DNA from: Marimonas lutisalis
GTDB lineage: Bacteria; Pseudomonadota; Alphaproteobacteria; Rhodobacterales; Rhodobacteraceae
Direction: 5' to 3'
Length of the DNA stretch: 64,000 bases
NCBI RefSeq assembly: GCF_005434965.1
Contig: NZ_SKCI01000004.1
Location: forward strand, 62,001-126,000
The notes under the pieces were generated by a model. It was not told where the DNA came from, made no database searches, and worked only from the letters and a program-made list of their open reading frames with translations. Position 1 is the first letter of the stretch. Each line of letters opens with the position of its first letter. The translations under genes and the position numbers were made by a program. Of this stretch, positions 18,348-27,607 are shown in pieces.

Positions 18348-18844
18348 AGCCGCGTTTCACCGTGCTGATTCTTGCCGCCGGGGTGCTGGCAGCAACCGAA
18401 GCCGCGGCGCTGTCCTGCATGCGCCCGGATGTGCGCCGCAGTTATGCGCAGGCCGAAGCCGCACAGGAGCGCTACAGCATCGTGCGCGGGCGACTTTCGT
18501 TTGATACCGCACAGCTGCCACAACCGGACCTGAAGAACCAGCGCGCCCGCACGGTAACGATTCCGGGGCGCCTGTCGGGGCATGGGCTGACCGCCCAAGG
18601 CTTTGCCGCGCCCTTCGACCGCGCGATCACGCTGGAGGTCAGCTGCGTCGGAGCCTGGTGCGGTAGCGCCCGGCCCGGACGCGACGTTCTGGCCTTCCTG
18701 CGCCGCGATGGCGCGGAATATGCGCTGGAAATCGGGCCCTGCCCGTTCTTCCTCTTCCCCGCCCTCGATACAGCGCAGATCGCGGCGGTGGTGGCTTGCC
18801 ACGCGGGCGGGCCTTGTGACCCGGACGCACCCCTGCCCGAATAA
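18344..18844 (+). CDS. Exported cysteine-rich protein of unknown function
   Basis: 166 residues, GTG start overlapping the rppH stop. A signal peptide ([18 protein letters not shown]) precedes a mature part with six cysteines ([37 protein letters not shown]), an even number suited to disulphide bonds in the periplasm. There is no lipobox. I do not recognise a domain; it has no evident link to RNA decay beyond its position at the end of the gpmI-rppH cluster. Confidence 0.75.
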   Translation: MKPRFTVLILAAGVLAATEAAALSCMRPDVRRSYAQAEAAQERYSIVRGRLSFDTAQLPQPDLKNQRARTVTIPGRLSGHGLTAQGFAAPFDRAITLEVSCVGAWCGSARPGRDVLAFLRRDGAEYALEIGPCPFFLFPALDTAQIAAVVACHAGGPCDPDAPLPE

Positions 18845-18860
18845 CCCGAACAGCAAAACG

Positions 18861-18888
18861 CCGGCCCTGCCGTTTTGGCAGGTACCGG
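18861..18888 (+). terminator. Stem-loop after the rppH cluster, possible terminator
   Basis: CCTGCC-GTTTT-GGCAGG with an outer CCGG/CCGG pairing forms a two-part stem 17 bases after the stop. There is no clear T-run after it, so termination may be weak or Rho-assisted. Confidence 0.4.
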
Positions 18889-19160
18889 ACGTTCTCCTCC
18901 GGCCCTTCTGACCGGTCCGGGCGGCAGCGCCGGTCGACCCTTCGCCGATGCTTACGCCACCGATTCCCTGCCATCATCATCCCAGATTAACCTTAACGAC
19001 TGATGAACTTGGCCACCGGATTTCTGCCTGAGCCCGAGGTTTTGCGCCGCGTGTTCCACGCGTCGCGGCGGGGCGGGGCCTCGGCTGGCGCCTCGGCCCC
19101 GCCAGGCCATCATCCGCCTGCCTGATCCTCCACCGCGCCGCCGGCCGACAGGTCAGGCCA

Positions 19161-19231
19161 TTGAGTATTTTTACCAAGAAAGAGACATGGGGCTGTCCGA
19201 ACCTTCGCTCTTTCTTGGTCCAAATACTCAA
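19161..19231. repeat. Inverted pair of GAGTATTT elements, copy 3
   Basis: The left arm (19161-19184) starts TTGAGTATTT and ends CCAAGAAAGAG; the right arm (19208-19231) is its reverse complement with two mismatches in 24 bases. The loop is 23 bases. The GAGTATTT block matches those next to GC hairpins elsewhere in the window. Confidence 0.75.
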
Positions 19232-19502
19232 ACTCCGCCCTCTCTACGCGCGCGCCATTTGTCATGGCGCGCCAAGCCCCCCGGCGCACGGGGGTGGGTG
19301 GGCGGGCCGTGTGCCGGGGGGCGGCCTACCGCACGCGCGGTTAACTGAAGACACCGTAAAGATTTGCCGCGCTGCGGCGGTGCACGCATGTCAGCCGGAG
19401 GACAGCCGCGGATCACCCCCCGGCTTTCGCCGCGCCGCGGCGGCGTTAAGCCGCCGGGACGGTGCGGTTGTGTCTTTGTCATGGCGCGGACTCTCGCAAT
19501 AA

Positions 19503-19517
19503 GAACAAAACGTGAAT
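19503..19517 (+). promoter_or_regulatory. LexA (SOS) box upstream of dnaE2
   Basis: GAAC-AAAACGT-GAAT matches the alphaproteobacterial LexA consensus GAAC-N7-GAAC in all but the last base. It ends 17 bases before the dnaE2 ATG in the AT-rich promoter stretch. DnaE2 genes are classic SOS targets, so site and gene support each other. Confidence 0.75.
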
Positions 19518-19534
19518 ATAATTCCGATTCGCCC

Positions 19535-22471
19535 ATGTTTGCAGAGCTTTGCGCCATATCGAACTTCACGTTCCTCACCGGGGCCTCGCACCCCGAGGAA
19601 TATATGCACCAGGCCGCGCGCCTGGGCCTGCCTGCGCTTGCCGTGGCGGATGTGAACTCGGTCGCAGGCATCGTCCGCGCCCATACCGCCGCCCGACGTA
19701 TGGCCGAAGAAATAAAGGAAAAACAAGATTTTGAGGCCAGGTACGGGATCATCGGCCCGCCCGCGCCCACCGATCATCCGGCACCCGCCGCGCCGGTTCT
19801 GCCACGTCTGATCCCGGCGGCGACGCTGGAGTTTTCCGAGGGCATGCGCCTGACGGCGCTGCCGGCAAACCGCACCGGCTGGGCCAATCTCTGCCGCCTG
19901 CTGACCCGCGGTCGCCTGCGCGCCGAAAAGGGCCATTGCCTGCTGCATCTGCCGGATCTGGCCGAGCATGCGGAGGGGCTGCAATTGTTGCTGCATCCGC
20001 CGCGGCCGGACGCACCCGATGATGTTGCAACCCACTGGGAAAAAACGGCAAAAAATCTGTCGAGCCGGTTTCGCCGGCAGATGTTTCTTGTCCTGTCTCC
20101 CCGTTACGATGGGGATGACAGGACGCATTTTGCCCGGCTCGCGCGGCTGGCCGAAGCATTGGGGCTGCCCACGATTGCCTCGGCCTGTCCGCTCATGCAT
20201 CGCGGGCGCAGGCGGCGGCTGGCCGATGTGCTCACCGCCATCCGGTTGAAAACCAGGGTCGATCAACTCGGCCGCGCCGCGCTGGCCAATGCCGAGAGCC
20301 GCCTGCGCTCCGGGGAGGAAATGTTGCGGATTTTCAAAGGGTTTGAGGATGCCGTCCAGCGTGCCGGCACGCTGGCCCAAAGCCTCGGCTTCTCGCTGGA
20401 CGAGCTGCGTTACGAATACCCCTCGGAAGTGGCCGCGGGTGAAACCCCCGCCGCGCGGTTGCGGCAGCTGGCCGAAAAGGGGCTGCGCTGGCGCTATCCA
20501 GGCGGCGCGCCGCAAAAGGTCCGTAACATGCTCGAGCATGAGCTGGCGCTGATCGCGCGGCTGAAATACGAGCCATATTTCCTGACCGTGCACGACATCG
20601 TGCAGTTCGCCCGCCGCCGCGACATCCTGTGCCAGGGACGCGGGTCAGCGGCCAACTCGATCACCTGCTATTGCCTGGGCGTCACCTCGGTCTCGCCCGA
20701 GATCGGCACCATGGTGTTCGAACGCTTCGTCAGCGAGGCGCGCAACGAGCCACCCGATATCGACGTCGACTTCGAACATGAACGCCGCGAGGAAGTGATC
20801 CAGCACATCTATGAGCGGTATGGCCGCCACCGCGCCGGCCTCTGCGCCACCGTCGTGCATTACCGGGGCAAACGTGCGATCCGCGAAGTGGGCCGCGCCA
20901 TGGGGCTGAGCGAGGACACGATATCGGCGCTTTCCTCACAGCTCTGGGGGTTTTTCGCCGCTGGTCATCTTGAACATCAGCGGATGCGCGAGATCGGGCT
21001 CGATCCGGCTGACCGGCGGCTGGCGCAATGCATGCAACTGGTGCACGAGATCGAGGGCTTTCCAAGGCATCTGTCGCAGCATGTCGGCGGCTTCATCATC
21101 ACCGAGGGCCGGCTGGACGAACTGGTGCCCATCGAGAACGCCACGATGGAAGACCGCACGGTAATCTGCTGGGACAAGGACGATATCGACAGCCTCGGCA
21201 TTCTCAAGGTCGATGTGCTCTCGCTCGGCATGCTCACCTGCATCCGCAAGGCGCTCGACCTGATGCGCATGCATGTTGGCCAGGATCACACGCTGGCCTC
21301 GCTGCCGACCGAAGACCCGAAGGTTTATGATATGCTCTGCCGCGCTGACAGCGTCGGCGTCTTCCAAGTGGAATCCCGCGCCCAGATGAACTTTTTGCCG
21401 CGCATGCGGCCGCGCAATTTCTATGACTTGGTGATCGAGGTGGCGATCATCCGCCCCGGCCCGATCCAGGGCGACATGGTGCACCCCTTCATCCGACGCC
21501 GCAATGGCGAGGAAAAGGTCGAGTTCCCCTCGGACGCGCTGGGAGAGGTTCTGGCCAAGACGCTGGGTGTGCCGCTCTTTCAGGAGCAGGCGATGCAGAT
21601 CGCGATCATCGGCGCGGGCTTCACGCCCACCGAGGCCGACCGGCTGCGCCGGTCGCTTGCCACTTTCAAGAAACACGGATCGGTCAGCGAGTTTCGCACC
21701 CGCTTCATGAAAGGCATGCGTGACAACGGCTATGACGCCGATTTCGCCGATCGCTGTTTCTCCCAGATCGAAGGCTTCGGCTCTTACGGCTTTCCGGAAT
21801 CTCACGCCGCCAGTTTCGCGCTGCTGGTCTATGCCTCGGCCTGGATCAAGTGCCACCATCCCGGCATCTTCGCCTGTGCGCTGCTGAATTCGCAGCCGAT
21901 GGGCTTCTACGCGCCGGCCCAGATCATCCGCGATGCACGCGAACACGGGGTCAGCGTGCGGCCAATCTGCATCCAGTCCAGCTTCTGGGACAACGCGATG
22001 GAGCCCGATGGCAAGGGCGGGCTGGCGCTGCGGCTGGGCTTTCGCCAGATCAAGGGCCTGCGTGAAGAAGACGCCGGCTGGATCGCCGCCGCCCGCGGCA
22101 ACGGTTACCGCTCGGTCGAGGATGTCTGGCGCCGCGCGGGGCTGTCGCCCGCCGTGCTGGCGCGGCTGGCCGAGGCCGATGTCTTTGCCGAACTGGGCCT
22201 TTCCCGGCGTGAGGCCTTGTGGCAGGCCAAGGCCATCACTGCTGATACGCCGCTGCCGCTGTTCGCCGGTGACATGGATGGTGAAGGAATCGAGGAGCCA
22301 TCGCCCAACCTGCCCGTGATGCATCTGGGCGAAGAGGTGGTCGAGGATTATGTCGCCACACGCTTTTCGCTGCGTGCGCATCCGCTGGCGTTGTTGCGTC
22401 CGCTGCTCAGCCCGCCAAACAAGGCGCCGCACGGTTATTTCGCAGTTGCAGAAAACAATACCCTGCCGTAG
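19535..22471 (+). CDS. dnaE2: Error-prone DNA polymerase DnaE2 (ImuC), C-terminally shortened
   Basis: 978 residues. C-family polymerase for SOS mutagenesis and lesion bypass. The PHP-like N-terminus (AISNFTFLTGASHPEEYMHQAARLG) marks DnaE2 rather than DnaE. Catalytic aspartates sit in PPDIDVDF (about residue 407) and GPIQGDMVHPF; the fingers and helix-hairpin-helix region follow. The protein stops soon after EDYVATRFSLRAHPLALL, where DnaE2 normally continues for a further hundred or so residues with an OB-fold (the VAGLVLVRQRPG region); that domain is absent. imuA and imuB are not adjacent. Start MFAELCAISNF fits the family and lies just after a LexA box. Confidence 0.92.
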   Translation: MFAELCAISNFTFLTGASHPEEYMHQAARLGLPALAVADVNSVAGIVRAHTAARRMAEEIKEKQDFEARYGIIGPPAPTDHPAPAAPVLPRLIPAATLEFSEGMRLTALPANRTGWANLCRLLTRGRLRAEKGHCLLHLPDLAEHAEGLQLLLHPPRPDAPDDVATHWEKTAKNLSSRFRRQMFLVLSPRYDGDDRTHFARLARLAEALGLPTIASACPLMHRGRRRRLADVLTAIRLKTRVDQLGRAALANAESRLRSGEEMLRIFKGFEDAVQRAGTLAQSLGFSLDELRYEYPSEVAAGETPAARLRQLAEKGLRWRYPGGAPQKVRNMLEHELALIARLKYEPYFLTVHDIVQFARRRDILCQGRGSAANSITCYCLGVTSVSPEIGTMVFERFVSEARNEPPDIDVDFEHERREEVIQHIYERYGRHRAGLCATVVHYRGKRAIREVGRAMGLSEDTISALSSQLWGFFAAGHLEHQRMREIGLDPADRRLAQCMQLVHEIEGFPRHLSQHVGGFIITEGRLDELVPIENATMEDRTVICWDKDDIDSLGILKVDVLSLGMLTCIRKALDLMRMHVGQDHTLASLPTEDPKVYDMLCRADSVGVFQVESRAQMNFLPRMRPRNFYDLVIEVAIIRPGPIQGDMVHPFIRRRNGEEKVEFPSDALGEVLAKTLGVPLFQEQAMQIAIIGAGFTPTEADRLRRSLATFKKHGSVSEFRTRFMKGMRDNGYDADFADRCFSQIEGFGSYGFPESHAASFALLVYASAWIKCHHPGIFACALLNSQPMGFYAPAQIIRDAREHGVSVRPICIQSSFWDNAMEPDGKGGLALRLGFRQIKGLREEDAGWIAAARGNGYRSVEDVWRRAGLSPAVLARLAEADVFAELGLSRREALWQAKAITADTPLPLFAGDMDGEGIEEPSPNLPVMHLGEEVVEDYVATRFSLRAHPLALLRPLLSPPNKAPHGYFAVAENNTLP

Positions 22472-22480
22472 GGTTTCTGC

Positions 22481-23026
22481 ATGGCAAGGAAACCAAAGGC
22501 CCGGCTCAATCGCGATGACTGGCTTGCCGCCGGTCTGGCCGCGCTGGCCACGGACGGCCCACGGGCACTGCGAGTCGATCCCCTGGCCGAAACGCTGGGC
22601 ACGACCAAGGGCTCGTTCTACTGGCATTTCAGGGATGTCGGCGATTTCGCCGGCGCGGTTCTGCATACCTGGCAAGATACCGCACTGGCCGCCGTCGCGA
22701 CGGTCAGCACCGCCTCGGCCCCTCCGGCGGTTCGGTTGCGCGCGCTGATCCAGAACATCGCATCTCCCGATGGGCTAAACCCCGAACCCGCCATTCGCGC
22801 CATGGCCCAGACCGATCCGGCACTGGCCGAGGCCGTGCGAGAGGTCGATACTGCCCGGCTCTCCCTGCTGGCAGGGCTCCTCTCGGCCTGCGATGTCACC
22901 AATCCTGACCTCGCTCGCGCGCTTTATGCCGCCTCTATCGGGATGGAAGAGCTTTCGACCCGCGACGGGCAACCCAATGCCGAGCCCATCGGCACCCTTC
23001 TCGACCTGCTCCTGGCCCTGCGATGA
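22481..23026 (+). CDS. TetR/AcrR-family transcriptional regulator
   Basis: 181 residues. The N-terminal helix-turn-helix is clear (WLAAGLAALATDGPRALRVDPLAETLGTTKGSFYWHF, about residues 13-50); the ligand-binding part is Ala-rich and shows no known effector motif. It starts 9 bases after the dnaE2 stop, so it may be read from the SOS promoter, and it overlaps the META-domain gene by ATGA. Its targets are unknown. Confidence 0.9.
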   Translation: MARKPKARLNRDDWLAAGLAALATDGPRALRVDPLAETLGTTKGSFYWHFRDVGDFAGAVLHTWQDTALAAVATVSTASAPPAVRLRALIQNIASPDGLNPEPAIRAMAQTDPALAEAVREVDTARLSLLAGLLSACDVTNPDLARALYAASIGMEELSTRDGQPNAEPIGTLLDLLLALR

Positions 23027-23427
23027 AATACCTGGCCGCCCTGATATTCGCCATCCTTGCCAGCGTCACCGCCGCCTCGCACGGCGATCCGTCGCCCTAT
23101 GAGCACCCGAATGTCACCTGGATCCTGGTTTCGCTGGATGGCAAACCGTTTCCGGCCAGTGCGACTCTCACCTTTCCTGAAACCGGCCGCATCGCGGGGC
23201 AGGCCCCCTGCAACCGGTATTTTGCGGAAATGCGCGCCGAATACCCCTGGTTTAAGGCGGAAAGGATCGGCGCCACGCGCATGGCCTGCCCCGATCTCGA
23301 CCACGAGACCGCCTATTTCACCGCGCTGTCGGAAATGACGCTGGCCTATGTCGAAGGCGAAGACCTCATCCTGGCCAGCGATGCGGGGCGCGAAATGGTC
23401 TTCACCGTGGCACCACGCTCCGGCTGA
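23023..23427 (+). CDS. Exported META-domain protein (HslJ-like)
   Basis: 134 residues with a signal peptide ([18 protein letters not shown]). The mature part has the META-domain order: [13 protein letters not shown], a short strand, [13 protein letters not shown] and [17 protein letters not shown], with two cysteines. META proteins are periplasmic or outer-membrane-linked and tied to stress or motility in some bacteria. Coupled to the TetR gene; the 3' end overlaps recO by 26 bases on the opposite strand. Confidence 0.85.
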   Translation: MKYLAALIFAILASVTAASHGDPSPYEHPNVTWILVSLDGKPFPASATLTFPETGRIAGQAPCNRYFAEMRAEYPWFKAERIGATRMACPDLDHETAYFTALSEMTLAYVEGEDLILASDAGREMVFTVAPRSG

Positions 23428-24133
23428 ACCGGTCGACAAAGCGTTGCCGCGCCTCGGGCAGCGGCTTGTGCATTTCCTGCGCCAGCTTTTCGCGCAGGAA
23501 ATACCCTGTCAGTTCAAATCCCTGTAGTATCTGCTCATCTGGCGCCCCACCGCGCCCCAGCAGGCATTCCGGCAAGGGCAACAAGCGGTCCAGCCATTCA
23601 CCCGCCCCTTCGCGCGATACCGCCCGCCCGGTGCGGGGCGAAACGAACTCCAAACCCTCCGTTGCCCCCGTCACGGCGCAGGCCGAGAAATCCAGGCCAA
23701 AGCCCACCTCCTCCAGCAGGGCCATCTCCCACCGCAGATAGGCCAGCGGCCACAGGTCATCCTGCCCCAGCAAGTCCATCAATTGCTCGGTCCGTCGGTA
23801 AAGGCCGCGATGTGCCTCGCGCTCGGGCAGACAAAACAGCAAGAGCCCCGAAACCGCGTTCAGCCCCGCCAGCGCCAGGCGCGAACCCATCACCGCCGCC
23901 GCGCGCGAGCGCAGCGGCTCGACCGTGAAGCTGCCGATATGATCTTCCAACCGCGCGCGCCACGTCACGTCAAGCTGCGCGCCGGGCTGCAAAATGGGCG
24001 CGATCTTGCGGCTGGTGCCACCGCGCACCACGCCAGCATGACGGCCATGCTCCTCGGTGAACATGTCGATGATGGCGCTGGTCTCGCCATGCCGCCGCAC
24101 GTTCAGCAATATGCCCTGATCCCGCCACTCCAT
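23402..24133 (-). CDS. recO: DNA repair protein RecO
   Basis: 243 residues, full length. Loads RecA onto SSB-coated single strands together with RecR in the RecF pathway. N-terminal OB-fold ([39 protein letters not shown]) and the helical C-terminal domain ([24 protein letters not shown]) are typical. The zinc-binding cysteines of some RecO proteins are mostly absent, as is common in alphaproteobacteria. Monocistronic and convergent with the META gene. Confidence 0.95.
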   Translation of the reverse strand: MEWRDQGILLNVRRHGETSAIIDMFTEEHGRHAGVVRGGTSRKIAPILQPGAQLDVTWRARLEDHIGSFTVEPLRSRAAAVMGSRLALAGLNAVSGLLLFCLPEREAHRGLYRRTEQLMDLLGQDDLWPLAYLRWEMALLEEVGFGLDFSACAVTGATEGLEFVSPRTGRAVSREGAGEWLDRLLPLPECLLGRGGAPDEQILQGFELTGYFLREKLAQEMHKPLPEARQRFVDRFSRSVVPR

Positions 24134-24169
24134 GCGCGCAAGCCTAGCGCCGGCACATCGGGGGGAACA

Positions 24170-25405
24170 TCACTTTTTCACCACACCCTCAGCAATCCAC
24201 CGGTCGACGATTTCCAGCGCCTTTTCGCTGAAGGCCGCGTCATTGATATGACTGTCCAGCGCATGCAGCGTCACGTTTGCGGGCACGCAGGATCGCACCT
24301 CGGCGCAGAAGGCCGCCAGCCCTTCGGCATCATGCAGATCGGCGCCCTCGCGGTCCCATTCGTTACAGCCTTGCAGCGGCAACAGGAACTCGACCGGACC
24401 ATTCGCGCCCGAGAGTTTCTCACACATCAGCCGCGCCACTTCGCGGCGCTCCTCGGTGTCCAGAACGGCCGAAGTCAGCAACCGGTTATGCGCGTGCGTC
24501 GGTCGATCGCGCAGGCGTTCGGGCGGGTCCATCCAGCCCACGAAATCCACCAGGTCATAACACCCCGGCGCCACCAGCTGCGGAATACCCTTGCGGCCCG
24601 CATTCGTCATCCGGTCCGGCCCGGCCGTGATGCCCGACCCGAAGTGATGGTTCACAATCTCCTGAGGCGCGAAATCCAGGACGCAGGCAAAGGCCCCTCC
24701 CGCCACCAGCCCCTCGAAGGCCCGCCCGCCCATGCCGGTGGCATGAAATACTGCCACTTCAAAACCCCGCGCCTCAAGTGCGGGTTTCAGGCTGACCATG
24801 TAGCGCAGAACCGTCTTGCCGAAACTGGTCATGCCGATCAACGGCTTTTCGAAGGTGGGCTTCTCCACCGACCGCGCGGATCCCAGCACCGCTCCGGCGG
24901 CCTGGCTCAGCGAGGACTTGCAGACCGAATTGAGACCGTAAAGCCCGCCGGCCCACAGGATCATCTGGATGTCGGGCGCCAGCCGCTCGGGCGGCAGCAT
25001 GTGGGAAAACGACACGGTCGATACCACGTATTTCGGCACGCCCAATGGAAGCGCCGCACAGACGTCCAGCGCCAGGTCGGTGCCCATCGAGCCGCCCAAC
25101 ACGATCACCCCGTCGATCCTGCCCTCGCGGTAAAGCCGCAGGGCCAGCGCCGCGGCGCCCTCGGCCATGATCTGCATGGCGTGGTTTTCGTCCCCGCTGT
25201 CGATCGCCGCCCGGATCGAGGATCCCCCCTCTTCGGCCACGTCATGCTTGGAATAGTCGGTGGGCGCGCTCGGATCGCCCAGAACGCTCACGTCCATCGA
25301 CAAAACCCGCCCGCCCTGCCCGCGAATGCAATCGCACAGGTAGTTCAACTCGTCATCCTTGGTGTCATAGGTGCCCACCACCAGGATCGTCTTGTCATCC
25401 GCCAT
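24170..25405 (-). CDS. Tm-1-like ATP-binding domain protein (UPF0261)
   Basis: 411 residues. The N-terminal ATP-binding part is clear (KTILVVGTYDTKDDELNYLCDCIRGQGGRVLSMDVSVLG and GVIVLGGSMGTDLALDV), and the second half has GCYDLVDF and RTHAHNR-like Tm-1 features (PTHAHNRLLTSAV). The family is named after the tomato mosaic virus resistance protein Tm-1; its bacterial role is not known. I chose ATG 25405, six bases after GGAGG; an ATG two codons earlier touches that site. It overlaps the kinase gene by a few bases and closes the transporter-phospho-lyase operon. Confidence 0.85.
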   Translation of the reverse strand: MADDKTILVVGTYDTKDDELNYLCDCIRGQGGRVLSMDVSVLGDPSAPTDYSKHDVAEEGGSSIRAAIDSGDENHAMQIMAEGAAALALRLYREGRIDGVIVLGGSMGTDLALDVCAALPLGVPKYVVSTVSFSHMLPPERLAPDIQMILWAGGLYGLNSVCKSSLSQAAGAVLGSARSVEKPTFEKPLIGMTSFGKTVLRYMVSLKPALEARGFEVAVFHATGMGGRAFEGLVAGGAFACVLDFAPQEIVNHHFGSGITAGPDRMTNAGRKGIPQLVAPGCYDLVDFVGWMDPPERLRDRPTHAHNRLLTSAVLDTEERREVARLMCEKLSGANGPVEFLLPLQGCNEWDREGADLHDAEGLAAFCAEVRSCVPANVTLHALDSHINDAAFSEKALEIVDRWIAEGVVKK

Positions 25406-25407
25406 CG

Positions 25408-26352
25408 TCATCCTCCGTATGTGTCCAGCCACTTCCACGCGCTGCGCATGGCCGTGGCAATCGCCCGCTGCGATCTTTCTGCCGCGCCGGGCTCATCCAG
25501 GCGGTCCGCGATCCAGCCAGGATAGGTCAGCGCCCTGAGCAGCAAGAAAAGGTCCAGCTCATCGGCCCTGACGGACCGCCTCGCGGCATAGCCCTCACAT
25601 AGCGCGGCACGCAGATCGGCATAGTCATCCGCATCCTCGAAGCGCAGCAAGAACGTGGCCAGCTCGAAATCGCGAAATCCTAACCCGCCATCATCGAAAT
25701 CGATCAGGAAAATTCGCGTCCCGTCCCACAGCATGTTTTCGCTGATCAGGTCCGCATGGATCAGCCCGTAATCGGCCTCTCTCTCAACCCGCGCTAGAAC
25801 GTTATCCGCGGCCTTGCGCACCTGTTCCAGAAGCGCCTTTTCACCGGGTTCCAGGTGCGGATGTTCCCAGAACCGCCCCCAAAGTGGCGCCTCGCCCAGA
25901 AGACCGGGCCGGTCCCAGAAGGGCCGTGTGAACCCATCGGGCCGTTCCCAGGCATCCGACACGTCATGCATCCGCGCCATCGCCGCACCCAGCGCATGGC
26001 AAAAGGCAGGCCGATCGGCGACGCCCAGCAACTCGCCCGCCTTGCCCAAAGCATCGCCCGGCACCCAGCCCAGCACGTCCACCTGATAACCCGCCACCGA
26101 GACCATGAAATGCCCATCGCCCGCGGCCAGCGGCGCGGGAACGCTCAACCCGCCGGCTTCCAGCACGGCCATCCATTCCAGCTCGGCTTCGAGCTCGGCA
26201 TCGCTGCGATAGCCGGGGCGGTGCAGTCGCAAAGCATAGTCGCCCGACGGCGCCGAGACCCGGAACACCACGTTCTCGCGCCGCGCGGCCAGGGCGATAT
26301 CCGCCCCGTCAAGCCCCCAGTGCCGGGCCGCTTCTCGCGCGATCTCAAGCAA
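25408..26352 (-). CDS. APH-fold small-molecule kinase, hydroxylysine-kinase-like
   Basis: 314 residues of the aminoglycoside phosphotransferase/choline kinase fold: ENVVFRVSAPSGDYALRLHRP (nucleotide-binding lobe), GLIHADLISENMLWDG (catalytic Asp and Asn) and FLIDFDDGGLGFRDFELA (metal Asp). The start is TTG 26352, overlapping the phospho-lyase stop by 8 bases. Vertebrate hydroxylysine kinase is of this fold and works with a class III phospho-lyase like the one encoded just upstream, so I infer phosphorylation of a hydroxylated amine or amino acid. The substrate is not proven; homoserine or a choline-like alcohol are alternatives. Confidence 0.8.
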   Translation of the reverse strand: MLEIAREAARHWGLDGADIALAARRENVVFRVSAPSGDYALRLHRPGYRSDAELEAELEWMAVLEAGGLSVPAPLAAGDGHFMVSVAGYQVDVLGWVPGDALGKAGELLGVADRPAFCHALGAAMARMHDVSDAWERPDGFTRPFWDRPGLLGEAPLWGRFWEHPHLEPGEKALLEQVRKAADNVLARVEREADYGLIHADLISENMLWDGTRIFLIDFDDGGLGFRDFELATFLLRFEDADDYADLRAALCEGYAARRSVRADELDLFLLLRALTYPGWIADRLDEPGAAERSQRAIATAMRSAWKWLDTYGG

Positions 26353-27607
26353 GCGGCACCTCGCTCAGCGCCTCGTCCACGGCCTGCAACATCCGGTCCG
26401 CATCTTCGCGCGAAAAAACCATCGGCGGACGCATTTTCAGCACGTTGTAGTGGATCCCCAGAAAGTTCATCAGAACGCCCTTGTGCCGCACAGCGTTGGC
26501 TACCTTTTTCGTGAACTCGGTCGCGGGCGTCTTGTCATCCCGGTCCAGCACCAGCTCGGCGCCGAAGAAAAGCCCCGATCCGCGCACGTCGCCGATGCAG
26601 GCATGTTTGCCGGCAAGATCGCGCAACCCTTCGCGGGCGTAGTCCCCGACCTCCTGCGCGTTTTCTTGCAACCCCTCGTCGCGGATCACGTCAAGGGTGG
26701 CCTGCGCCGCGGCCATACTGACCGGGTTCCCGCCAAAGGTGTTGAAATAGCGGAACGTGTCGCGAAACGCCTCCATCACCTGTCGGCTCGTCACCACGCC
26801 CGCCACCGGATGGCCATTGCCCATCGGCTTGCCCATGGTCACGATCTCGGGCAGGAAACCTGCCTTTTCATGCCCCCAGAAATGCGTGCCCAGCCGCCCA
26901 AACCCGGGCTGCACCTCATCGGCAATAATCACGCCCCCGGCGCGCCGCACCGCCTCGATCGCGGGGCTCAGCCAACCCTCGGGCAGGTCCGGAAAACCCT
27001 CATTGGCGAAATAGGGACAGATGACCAGAGCCGATACCCCGTGGCCCTTCTCTTCCAGCCGCCCGATAGCCGCCTCGACATGCCCGGCCCAGTCCTGCGC
27101 CGAGATCGGCCTGTAACTGTCGGGCGCGGGCACGAACTCCACACTGTCCCAGCGGTCGGGCGGCGGGTTGGTGCAGCTCAGCTGCGCCACCGCCATCGTG
27201 TTGCCGTGATAGGTGTGATCGGTGGCGATGACGCCTGTCTTGCCGGTCACCGCCCGGGCCATGCGCAGCGCGATGTCGTTCGCCTCGGACCCGGTGCAAG
27301 TGAACATCATCGATTTCAGCGGCTCCGCGAAGGTCGCGGTCAGGTCCTCGGCATAATTCACGATACCTTCGTGCAGATACCGGGTGTGCGTGTTGAGCGT
27401 TCCTGCCTGCCTGCAGATCGCCTCGACCACCTTCGGGTGGCAATGGCCGACATGCGGCACGTTGTTGTAGCAATCGAGGTATTCGCGCCCCTCTACATCC
27501 CAAAGTTTCGTGCCCAGCCCCCGCACGAGGTGCACGGGCTCTTCGTAGAAGGTGGTCAGGCGTGGGCCCAGAAGGCGGTCACGGCGCTCGAGAAGGGATT
27601 CACTCAC
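26345..27607 (-). CDS. Class III PLP enzyme, ethanolamine-phosphate/phosphohydroxylysine phospho-lyase-like
   Basis: 420 residues, GTG start in GTGA overlap with the aldehyde dehydrogenase stop. The class III aminotransferase fold is clear, with cofactor Lys in [13 protein letters not shown] and the Asp in [16 protein letters not shown]. Specific blocks ([42 protein letters not shown]) match human ETNPPL and PHYKPL, which release ammonia and phosphate from a phosphorylated amino alcohol to give an aldehyde. Flanking kinase and aldehyde dehydrogenase genes fit that chemistry. A plain transaminase remains possible. Confidence 0.85.
   Translation of the reverse strand: MSESLLERRDRLLGPRLTTFYEEPVHLVRGLGTKLWDVEGREYLDCYNNVPHVGHCHPKVVEAICRQAGTLNTHTRYLHEGIVNYAEDLTATFAEPLKSMMFTCTGSEANDIALRMARAVTGKTGVIATDHTYHGNTMAVAQLSCTNPPPDRWDSVEFVPAPDSYRPISAQDWAGHVEAAIGRLEEKGHGVSALVICPYFANEGFPDLPEGWLSPAIEAVRRAGGVIIADEVQPGFGRLGTHFWGHEKAGFLPEIVTMGKPMGNGHPVAGVVTSRQVMEAFRDTFRYFNTFGGNPVSMAAAQATLDVIRDEGLQENAQEVGDYAREGLRDLAGKHACIGDVRGSGLFFGAELVLDRDDKTPATEFTKKVANAVRHKGVLMNFLGIHYNVLKMRPPMVFSREDADRMLQAVDEALSEVPLA

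Larger units (their letters stand above)
18845..19534. other. 690-base intergenic stretch rich in inverted repeats
   Basis: No convincing gene on either strand. It holds a stem-loop just after the exported-protein gene (18861-18888), a 24-base inverted repeat pair (19161-19231), a 9-bp perfect hairpin GCGCGCCAT-TTGTC-ATGGCGCGC (19250-19272), an imperfect hairpin at 19281-19313, very GC-rich sequence to about 19480, and the LexA-type box at 19503-19517. The last 50 bases turn AT-rich, as expected of the dnaE2 promoter. Confidence 0.6.
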
